Shown here in pieces: positions 1 through 5,180 of a stretch of DNA of 9,861 nt (positions within the stretch are counted from its first letter, which is position 1; every line of letters begins with the position of its first letter). The position numbers were made by a program, and so were the translations under genes. The notes beneath the pieces were generated by a model. That model was not told where the DNA came from and made no database searches. It saw only the letters and a program-made list of their open reading frames with translations. This DNA is from an uncultured Bacteroidales bacterium (GTDB lineage Bacteria > Bacteroidota > Bacteroidia > Bacteroidales > UBA932): NCBI GenBank assembly GCA_946415795.1, contig CAMKTW010000045.1, positions 1 to 9,861 on the forward strand, given 5' to 3'.

Positions 1-1
1 C

Positions 2-25
2 GCAGTAAAAGAAGAACTTAAATAG
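2..25 (+). CDS. C-terminal end of an upstream gene, possibly threonyl-tRNA synthetase (partial)
   Basis: The frame beginning at base 2 reads AVKEELK and ends at a TAG at 23-25. The residues resemble a charged protein C-terminus. In many bacteria thrS lies directly upstream of infC, so thrS is the expected neighbour, but seven residues cannot identify it. The TAG overlaps the strong SD of infC and lies in the same reading frame, so translation of the two genes could be coupled. Another frame stops at 19-21, so even the choice of frame is an inference. Confidence 0.35.
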   Translation, partial: AVKEELK

Positions 26-29
26 GAGG
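24..29 (+). promoter_or_regulatory. Strong Shine-Dalgarno sequence of infC
   Basis: AGGAGG is complementary to the anti-SD at the 3' end of 16S rRNA and lies 8 nt before an in-frame ATA at 38-40, which is ideal spacing. No other gene in this window has a comparable SD: the leaders of rpmI, rplT, lepB, rpmB, rpmG, the DUF4295 gene, the radical SAM gene, ftsY and lnt are A/T-rich or lack a purine block, and pheT has only a weak one. The site therefore decides the infC start and marks it as unusual for this phylum. Confidence 0.85.
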
Positions 30-37
30 ACACAACT

Positions 38-628
38 ATAGCAAACTCAAATTACCGCCCGCCCAAGCCGAAACCGGCTCCGCGGAAGCCCATGCAGGGT
101 CGCCAGCAGAGAGACGATGACGACCATCGGGTAAATGAGCAAATTACTGCGTCGCAAGTGAGACTGGTGGGGGAGAATATCCCCGAACAGGGTGTTTATC
201 CCTTGTCAAAGGCCCTGGCGATGGCTGCCGAGCAGGAGCTCGATTTGGTGGAGATAGCACCTACAGCGACTCCGCCTGTCTGCAAGATAATTGACTATCA
301 GAAGTTCAAGTATCAGCAGCGCAAGAAGCTCAAAGAGCAGAAGGCCAACGCCTCCAAGGTGGTCATCAAGGAGATCCGGTTCGGCCCGCAGACCGACGAG
401 CACGACTATGCATTCAAGCTCAAGCACGCCCAGAGCTTCCTGCAGGAGGGGTGCAAGGTGAAGGCATACGTCTTCTTCCGGGGCAGGTCGATATTGTTCT
501 CCGAGCAGGGCGAAAAACTGCTGCTCAGGTTTGCAGTCGAGCTTGAGGAATACGGCAAGGCAGAGCAGATGCCCAAGCTTGAGGGCAAGAGGATGATAAT
601 GATGATTGCCCCCGTCAAGAAGAAATAG
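38..628 (+). CDS. infC: Translation initiation factor IF-3, non-canonical AUA start
   Basis: IF3 binds the 30S subunit, keeps it apart from 50S and rejects mispaired initiator codons. From the ATA at 38 the protein has 196 residues. The IF3 N domain begins near residue 30 (DHRVNEQI) and includes DLVEIAPTATPPVCKIIDYQ. A Lys-rich linker follows, then the C domain from about residue 107 (KEIRFGPQTDEHDY) to a basic end. The first ATG in frame is at 92, but it has no SD and would remove 18 basic, proline-rich residues (ANSNYRPPKPKPAPRKPM). An in-frame TAG at 23-25 excludes any earlier start, and AGGAGG sits 8 nt before the ATA. E. coli infC begins with AUU, and IF3 represses its own synthesis by discriminating against that codon; the same feedback is inferred here. 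It is followed by rpmI after 30 nt. Family identity is certain; the ATA start is very likely. Confidence 0.95.
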   Translation: MANSNYRPPKPKPAPRKPMQGRQQRDDDDHRVNEQITASQVRLVGENIPEQGVYPLSKALAMAAEQELDLVEIAPTATPPVCKIIDYQKFKYQQRKKLKEQKANASKVVIKEIRFGPQTDEHDYAFKLKHAQSFLQEGCKVKAYVFFRGRSILFSEQGEKLLLRFAVELEEYGKAEQMPKLEGKRMIMMIAPVKKK

Positions 629-658
629 AGTTTAATGAACATTTAAAATAGATTAGAA

Positions 659-853
659 ATGCCTAAAATGAAAACCAATTCCGGTTCAAAGAAGCGTTTC
701 ACGCTCACCGGATCGGGTAAGATCAAGAGAAGACACGCTTATCACAGCCACATTCTCACAAAGAAGACCAAGAAGCAGAAACGTAACCTCGATCACTTCG
801 CAATCGTTGACTCTGTTGACGTGAAGAGAATCAAGGAGTTGTTGGTCAAGTAA
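659..853 (+). CDS. rpmI: Large-subunit ribosomal protein bL35
   Basis: A 64-residue, strongly basic protein that begins MPKMKTNSGSKKRF and contains KIKRRHAYHSHILTKKTKKQKR, the family signature; the E. coli homologue has 65 residues. It packs into the 50S subunit against 23S rRNA. It lies 30 nt after infC and 73 nt before rplT in the classic infC-rpmI-rplT order. There is no SD before the ATG (AAATAGATTAGAA), as is usual in Bacteroidota. The stop is TAA at 851-853. Confidence 0.98.
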   Translation: MPKMKTNSGSKKRFTLTGSGKIKRRHAYHSHILTKKTKKQKRNLDHFAIVDSVDVKRIKELLVK

Positions 854-869
854 ACATTTATTAACCGAA

Positions 870-908
870 AGTTCAGCTTGTAAAGTCCCCGGCAAAGGGG
901 CGCTGACT
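870..908 (+). promoter_or_regulatory. Stem-loop in the rpmI-rplT gap, candidate bL20 autoregulatory element
   Basis: An outer stem pairs AGTTCAGC (870-877, one bulged T) with GCTGACT (902-908). An inner stem pairs CCCC (887-890) with GGGG (897-900) across a GGCAAA loop. The two stems are separated by nine unpaired bases on the 5' side and one on the 3' side. No T-run follows, so it is not a simple terminator, and it ends 18 nt before the rplT start codon. In Firmicutes and gammaproteobacteria L20 binds its own mRNA and represses it, so a similar role is plausible here, but this structure does not visibly copy a known leader. Confidence 0.5.
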
Positions 909-926
909 GTCAAAAAACATTAAATT

Positions 927-1271
927 ATGCCAAGATCGGTAAATTCAGTAGCTTCAAGAGCCCGCCGCAAGAAAGTCTTGAAAGAGACCCGCGGTAATTT
1001 CCTCTCCAGGAAAAATGTCTGGACGGTTGCCAAGAACACCTATGAGAAAGGTTTGACCTATGCATACAGCGGCCGTAAGGGTAAAAAGCGTACTTTCCGC
1101 GCCCTTTGGATTGCACGTATCAACGCAGCTGCCCGTCAGCACGGTATGACTTACTCCCAGTTTATGGGTGCCGTACACGCTCAGAATGTAGGCCTCAACC
1201 GCAAGGTCCTCGCTGACCTCGCGATGAACAACCCTGCAGCATTCGAGGCAATCATCAACTCTGTCAAATAG
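927..1271 (+). CDS. rplT: Large-subunit ribosomal protein bL20
   Basis: A 114-residue basic protein with the family signature throughout: MPRSVNSVASRARRKKVLK at the N-terminus, GRKGKKRTFRALWIARINAA in the middle, then a globular C-terminal half ending EAIINSVK (E. coli: 118 residues). bL20 is an early 50S assembly protein whose long N-terminal helix threads into 23S rRNA, while the C-terminal half is the part that recognises its mRNA in species with autoregulation. It follows rpmI, with a stem-loop in the gap. No SD is present (CATTAAATT precedes the ATG). The stop TAG at 1269-1271 is only 2 nt from the lepB start. Confidence 0.98.
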   Translation: MPRSVNSVASRARRKKVLKETRGNFLSRKNVWTVAKNTYEKGLTYAYSGRKGKKRTFRALWIARINAAARQHGMTYSQFMGAVHAQNVGLNRKVLADLAMNNPAAFEAIINSVK

Positions 1272-1273
1272 TT

Positions 1274-2617
1274 TTGACTCTAACAAACTTCATCCGCAAC
1301 AAGTGGGTCAAGTTCGCCTTCTGGGGCATCCTGTACTGCCTTTGGGTAATATGGTTGCACAGTTACTGGTGGTTACTTGGCCTTATTGTTGTTTTTGATA
1401 TGTGCGTCACAAAGATGGTCAACTGGACCTTCTGGAAACCGAGATGCAAGGAGGGCCAGAAACCAAACCTGCTGCTTGACTGGCTGGATGCCATCATCTT
1501 TGCGGTGATAGTGGTCACATTTGTCAATATCTTCTTTTTCCAGTCGTTCAAGATTCCTTCTTCGTCTATGGAGAACACCCTTATGACGGGTGACTTCCTT
1601 TTCGTGGACAAGATGCGCTACGGCCCCCGTATTCCCGAGACCCCGCTCACGATACCGTTCACGCACAATACCTGGCTTGACGGCAAGAAGTCATACTCAG
1701 AGGCTGTCAAATGGTCCTATCGCAGGCTCAAGCCACTGGGTCGCGGAATCCGCCGCGGCGACTGCGTCGTGTTCAACTTCCCTCACGGAGACACTATACT
1801 GGCGCGCGTACCGGCCGAGGACTACTACGCACACGTACGTATCAACGGCCGCGAATACACGCAGCAGGTATTCGGTCCGGTGATAACCCGCCCCGCCGAC
1901 AAGACAGACCATTATGTGAAGCGCCTGGTGGGTATGCCGGGGGACACTCTCACAATCGAGGGCGGTCTGGTGTACATCGACGGTGAACAGCAGAAGGTCT
2001 ACGACGGTATCCAGCTCACTTACAAGGTCGTTACCAATGGAACCCCGATCAGCCGCGTGGCGCTGGAGAAGCTCGGTGTGGACCGCAATCAGATCCATTA
2101 CGACCCCCAGCTGCCTGGTTATCACAACCTGACTCTCACCACAGCGGCGCACAAGGTGGTGGCAAAGATGTCCAATGTGGTGGGCGCAACTGTCAATTTA
2201 GAGAACTACCCGGGCGACTATCTTGATTCATACAAAATGATTTTCCCCTTTGACGACCGTGGTTTCACCCGTGACAACTACGGACCGGTGTGGATTCCGG
2301 CCAAGGGGGCTACAGTTACCCTCACCAAGGAGAACATCGCGTTCTATCGCCGTATAATTGAAGTTTACGAACACAACAACTTTGAAGAGAAGGGCGGCAG
2401 GTTCTATATCGACGGCCAGGAGATAACCGAATATACATTCAAGCAGGATTATTTCTTCATGATGGGTGACAACCGTCATAACTCGCTGGATTCCCGCTAC
2501 TGGGGCTTTGTCCCTGAAGATCATATCGTGGGTACGCCGGCGATAATATGGCTCTCCAAGGAGCCGGACGGCAGGGTCAGATGGCGCCGTATAGGCAAGT
2601 TTGTGCTGAATTCATAA
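1274..2617 (+). CDS. lepB: Signal peptidase I, TTG start
   Basis: A membrane serine protease that cleaves signal peptides from exported proteins. Of 447 residues, 12-42 are hydrophobic and Trp-rich (probably two short membrane segments) and about 72-90 form a further segment before the catalytic region. The nucleophile is Ser98 in IPSSSMENT and the general base is Lys216 in YVKRLVGMPGD. The conserved GDNRHNSLDSRYWG box is at 398-411. The large insertion between the Lys box and the GDN box is usual for Bacteroidota LepB proteins. No ATG precedes the conserved start of the protein; TTG at 1274 is the only common start codon between the frame's opening stop at 1214 and the hydrophobic region, and it fits the family N-terminus. 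It lies 2 nt after rplT, so translation is probably coupled. An ATA at 1268 overlapping the rplT stop is a less likely start. Confidence 0.95.
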   Translation: MTLTNFIRNKWVKFAFWGILYCLWVIWLHSYWWLLGLIVVFDMCVTKMVNWTFWKPRCKEGQKPNLLLDWLDAIIFAVIVVTFVNIFFFQSFKIPSSSMENTLMTGDFLFVDKMRYGPRIPETPLTIPFTHNTWLDGKKSYSEAVKWSYRRLKPLGRGIRRGDCVVFNFPHGDTILARVPAEDYYAHVRINGREYTQQVFGPVITRPADKTDHYVKRLVGMPGDTLTIEGGLVYIDGEQQKVYDGIQLTYKVVTNGTPISRVALEKLGVDRNQIHYDPQLPGYHNLTLTTAAHKVVAKMSNVVGATVNLENYPGDYLDSYKMIFPFDDRGFTRDNYGPVWIPAKGATVTLTKENIAFYRRIIEVYEHNNFEEKGGRFYIDGQEITEYTFKQDYFFMMGDNRHNSLDSRYWGFVPEDHIVGTPAIIWLSKEPDGRVRWRRIGKFVLNS

Positions 2618-2621
2618 AAAA

Positions 2622-2653
2622 TTTGGTTTTTTGATTAAAAATCAAGATATTTG
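2622..2653 (+). promoter_or_regulatory. Candidate promoter for rpmB-rpmG-DUF4295
   Basis: TTTG at 2622-2625 is followed by a 20-nt spacer and GATATTTG at 2646-2653, which matches five of the six defined bases of the Bacteroidota -7 element TAnnTTTG. The spacing suits the -33/-7 promoter of the primary sigma factor in this phylum. Transcription would begin near 2658, giving a 5' leader of about 35 nt rich in A. A weak AT hairpin (TTGAT at 2631-2635, ATCAA at 2641-2645) lies in the spacer. I see no strong terminator for the lepB operon in the 75-nt gap. Confidence 0.5.
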
Positions 2654-2692
2654 CAGCCCTTAAAAAGCAGAAAAAATAAAAAATAGCATATT

Positions 2693-2935
2693 ATGTCACG
2701 AGTTTGTCAGGTTACAGGTAAGAAGAGGATGATAGGAAACAATGTTTCCCACTCCCGCAGACGCACTAAACGCGAATTTGCTCCCAACCTCAAAACCAAG
2801 AAGTTCTGGTCTGAGGAAGAGGGCAGGTTTATCACTTTGAAGGTCTCTTGCAACGGTATGAAGACCATCTATAAGAACGGCCTTGCCGAGACTCTTAAAC
2901 GCGCTGAGGCTAAAGGTTTAATTAAAATCGTTTAA
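2693..2935 (+). CDS. rpmB: Large-subunit ribosomal protein bL28
   Basis: An 80-residue basic protein with the L28 signature MSRVCQVTGKKRMIGNNVSHS followed by RRRTKREFAPNLKTKKFW; the E. coli homologue has 78 residues. It is a 50S protein. It starts at ATG without an SD in an A-rich leader, is probably first in its transcription unit, and is followed by rpmG after 11 nt, as in many bacteria. Confidence 0.98.
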   Translation: MSRVCQVTGKKRMIGNNVSHSRRRTKREFAPNLKTKKFWSEEEGRFITLKVSCNGMKTIYKNGLAETLKRAEAKGLIKIV

Positions 2936-2946
2936 CAATTACGGCT

Positions 2947-3132
2947 ATGGCAGGAAAGAAAGGTAATAGAGTCCAGGTGATTCTCGAGTGCACCGAGCAG
3001 AAGGCTAGCGGTGTTCCGGGTATGTCCCGCTACATCACCACCAAGAACAAAAAGAATACTCCCGACAAGTTGGAGCGTATGAAATACAACCCGTATCTGC
3101 GCAAGATGACTCTTCACAAGGAGATTAAGTAG
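2947..3132 (+). CDS. rpmG: Large-subunit ribosomal protein bL33, zinc-free type
   Basis: A 61-residue basic protein with the L33 pattern VQVILECTE, then MSRYITTKNKKNTPDKLERMKYNP and LRKMTLHKEIK. Only one cysteine (residue 15) is present, so the four-cysteine zinc ribbon found in some L33 paralogues is absent and zinc does not decide its folding. It lies between rpmB (11 nt) and the DUF4295 gene (24 nt), in one transcription unit. There is no SD. Confidence 0.97.
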   Translation: MAGKKGNRVQVILECTEQKASGVPGMSRYITTKNKKNTPDKLERMKYNPYLRKMTLHKEIK

Positions 3133-3156
3133 TAACATTATAAATATCGCAATACT

Positions 3157-3324
3157 ATGGCAAAGAAAGCGGTCGCAACATTCGGCGGTGACAGGAAAGA
3201 CCAGAAAAGCGTTGTTAAATGCATCCGTATGGACAAGAACGGTCGTACCGGCTCTTACACCTTCAAGGAGGAGCTCGTACCCACCGATAAGGTTAAAGAA
3301 TTTTTCGCCAAAACTCAGAACTAA
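3157..3324 (+). CDS. DUF4295 small basic protein, probable ribosomal protein bL38
   Basis: Fifty-five residues, beginning MAKKAVATFGGDRKDQKSVV and ending EFFAKTQN. It matches the DUF4295 family as I know it: a Bacteroidota-specific small protein encoded directly after rpmG. Translation shows a Lys-rich start, a central KNGRTGSYTFKEELVP segment and a short helix-like end, with no membrane segment. The Flavobacterium johnsoniae ribosome structure revealed a new protein named bL38; I believe this is the same family, but I recall that link rather than see it here. Position in a ribosomal operon that closes with a terminator, small size and high charge all support a 50S role. ATG is at 3157, 24 nt after rpmG, without an SD. 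Confidence 0.85.
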   Translation: MAKKAVATFGGDRKDQKSVVKCIRMDKNGRTGSYTFKEELVPTDKVKEFFAKTQN

Positions 3325-3354
3325 TTTTTGAGCCAGGCACAGATATACTGATAT

Positions 3355-3388
3355 AAGACGGAGCCGCCGGCTTCGTCTTTATTGTTTT
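3355..3388 (+). terminator. Intrinsic terminator after the rpmB-rpmG-DUF4295 unit
   Basis: An 11-bp stem pairs 3355-3365 (AAGACGGAGCC) with 3369-3379 (GGCTTCGTCTT), with one G-T wobble and a three-base GCC loop. It is followed by TATTGTTTT. This is a typical rho-independent terminator. Unusually, its T-run ends only 5 nt before the start codon of the next gene. Confidence 0.85.
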
Positions 3389-3393
3389 AAGAT

Positions 3394-4158
3394 ATGGCGA
3401 CTTTTCTCTGGAACGATATCGTGTTCGGCCCGATACACAGCCGTCGGGTAGGGCGTTCGCTGGGTATCAATCTGTTGCCTCGCGAAGCTAAGGTGTGTAC
3501 CTTTGACTGCGTATATTGTGAGTGCGGTGGGCTCAGGCGAGGTGCCTCAAACCACCGCCTGCCCACCCTTGATGAGGTTCGCGAAGCGGTCCTGAGGCGA
3601 TTCGCCGAACTGGCTGCCGCGGGGCAGGGAATCGATTCGATATCCTTCACCGGCAACGGCGAACCTACGCTCCATCCCGGTTTCCCTGAAATTATCGAAC
3701 TGACGCTCGCCTCTCGCGACCGTTGGTTCCCGCAGGCTGTGGTGAGCGTATTCTCAAACGCTACCCGCCTCGACCGGCCGGAAATAGTAGAGGCGCTCAA
3801 GAGGGTGGATAACCCGATTCTCAAGATAGATTGCGCCCTTGATGATATGGCGGCGGTGATGAACCGTCCCCGCAAGGGATACACCGTGGCGCATACCTTA
3901 GAGCTGATGAAAGCCTTTGACGGAAACTTTGTGCTGCAGACTATGCTGGTCAAGGGCCCGGTGGTGGACAATACCACGCCGGAGGCGCTTGATGCCTGGC
4001 GCAAAGTGGTGCGTGAACTGCATCCCCGAGAGGTTATGCTCTACAGCGTGGAGCGGGACACCCCGGTGGCCGGGGTAGAGAGGGTGGATGCAGATTTCCT
4101 TGCGCAGGTTGCAGCCCCTTTGGTAGCAGAGGGATTTAATATTCAGATAAACGCCTGA
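3394..4158 (+). CDS. Radical SAM protein, TYW1/COG0731-like, substrate unknown
   Basis: A 254-residue iron-sulfur enzyme. The radical SAM motif C-x3-C-x2-C is at Cys35, Cys39 and Cys42 (CTFDCVYC), with a further Cys44. GNGEPTLHP near residues 87-95 is the SAM-binding GGEP-like segment. The opening FGPIHSRRVGRSLGINLLP is typical of a bacterial family often labelled Fe-S oxidoreductase or wyosine-synthase-like (COG0731). Archaeal and eukaryotic TYW1 make the tricyclic base at position 37 of tRNA-Phe; bacteria do not make wyosine, so the reaction here is unknown. No accessory Fe-S or flavodoxin domain is visible. A terminator lies directly upstream and I see no convincing promoter of its own. 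A further 50 nt separates it from ftsY. Class is certain; function is not. Confidence 0.9.
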   Translation: MATFLWNDIVFGPIHSRRVGRSLGINLLPREAKVCTFDCVYCECGGLRRGASNHRLPTLDEVREAVLRRFAELAAAGQGIDSISFTGNGEPTLHPGFPEIIELTLASRDRWFPQAVVSVFSNATRLDRPEIVEALKRVDNPILKIDCALDDMAAVMNRPRKGYTVAHTLELMKAFDGNFVLQTMLVKGPVVDNTTPEALDAWRKVVRELHPREVMLYSVERDTPVAGVERVDADFLAQVAAPLVAEGFNIQINA

Positions 4159-4170
4159 AGCGCCAGTTTT

Positions 4171-4203
4171 TTTGTATTTTTACACGTTTAACCGATAAGT
4201 TTT
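4171..4203 (+). promoter_or_regulatory. Candidate promoter for ftsY-pheT
   Basis: TTTG at 4171-4174, a 21-nt spacer and TAAGTTTT at 4196-4203 (five of six bases of TAnnTTTG) form a Bacteroidota-type promoter candidate. The -7 element ends 5 nt before the ftsY ATG at 4209, so the transcript would have almost no leader. A second possible -7 element, TATTTTTA at 4175-4182, has no matching -33 box but would give a leader of about 20 nt. Which of the two is real cannot be decided from sequence. Confidence 0.35.
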
Positions 4204-4208
4204 ATCAG

Positions 4209-5171
4209 ATGGGTTTTTTCTTTAGAAAGCGCAACACAGACGCACAGACTGCGGCAGAGGACAAGGCCGCACTGGAAGCTGGCCTCGGCAAGACCAAACA
4301 GTCTCTGTTGAGCCGTCTTCAGTATGCCGTTATGGGCAAGAGCGTTGTGGACGACGATGTGCTCGATTCTATAGAGGAGGCGTTGATTGCCTCCGACGTG
4401 GGGGTAGATACCACCGTGAAGATAATAGAGCGCCTGGAAGAGCGTGTGAAACGCGACAAATACCTCAATACAGCCGATTTAAACCGCATCCTTTGCGAAG
4501 AAATCGAGGCGCTGATTGCGGGCGATGCCGTGGAGCAGGAGCCTTTCGACTTCAGTAAAAAGCCCTATGTGATAATGGTTGTGGGTGTGAACGGTGTGGG
4601 AAAGACCACCACGATCGGTAAACTGGCCGCGCAGTTGAAGGCAGACGGGAAGAAGGTAGTGCTCGGTGCTGCCGACACTTTCCGGGCGGCTGCCGTGGAC
4701 CAGCTGGTTATCTGGGCTGAACGGGCAGGGGTGGATATCATCAAGCAGGAGATGGGGAGCGATCCAGCTTCTGTAGCCTACGACAGCGTGAAGTCGGCAG
4801 TGGCCAAAGGTGCCGACGTAGTGATTATCGACACTGCGGGCCGCCTCCACAACAAGGTCAACCTGATGAATGAGCTAACAAAGATCCGCAACGTAATGCG
4901 CAAGGTGGTGCCCGACGCCCCGCACGAGGTGTTGCTGGTGATTGACGGCTCCACCGGACAGAACGGCTTTATGCAGGCCCGGGAGTTCACCCGCGCCACC
5001 GATGTCACTGCACTCGCGGTCACAAAGCTGGACGGAAGTGCCAAAGGCGGTGTGGTGATAGGCATCAGCGACCAGTTCAAGATTCCCGTCAAGTTTATAG
5101 GTGTCGGGGAGAAGATAGAGGACCTTCGCCTCTTCAACAAGAAGGATTATGTAGAATCATTGTTTAAATAG
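4209..5171 (+). CDS. ftsY: Signal recognition particle receptor FtsY
   Basis: An SRP-type GTPase that docks ribosome-SRP complexes at the inner membrane for cotranslational insertion. Its 320 residues form the compact version: a short charged start (MGFFFRKRN) in place of the long acidic A domain of E. coli, an N domain helical bundle (about 20-105) and the G domain. Motifs visible are the P-loop GVNGVGKTTT (126-135), DTFRAAA (156-162), DTAGR (208-212), TKLDG (272-276) and GVGEKIEDL near the C-terminus. The GFFFRKR start may form the amphipathic membrane anchor. pheT starts 9 nt after the TAG, indicating one operon. The start has no SD. Confidence 0.98.
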   Translation: MGFFFRKRNTDAQTAAEDKAALEAGLGKTKQSLLSRLQYAVMGKSVVDDDVLDSIEEALIASDVGVDTTVKIIERLEERVKRDKYLNTADLNRILCEEIEALIAGDAVEQEPFDFSKKPYVIMVVGVNGVGKTTTIGKLAAQLKADGKKVVLGAADTFRAAAVDQLVIWAERAGVDIIKQEMGSDPASVAYDSVKSAVAKGADVVIIDTAGRLHNKVNLMNELTKIRNVMRKVVPDAPHEVLLVIDGSTGQNGFMQAREFTRATDVTALAVTKLDGSAKGGVVIGISDQFKIPVKFIGVGEKIEDLRLFNKKDYVESLFK

Positions 5172-5180
5172 AATACAGAG

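Noticed and set aside
92..628. infC beginning at the ATG at 92
   Set aside because: It has no SD and ignores an ideal SD plus in-frame ATA upstream; the 18 skipped codons read as a coherent basic N-terminal extension.
1269..1276. Bacteroidales-1 RNA, which is often found after rplT
   Set aside because: Only 2 nt separate rplT from lepB, so there is no room for it.
3387..4004. 205-residue open frame on the minus strand
   Set aside because: It lies wholly opposite the radical SAM gene, is Ser/Arg-rich and has no recognisable domain; it is an antisense shadow of a GC-rich gene.
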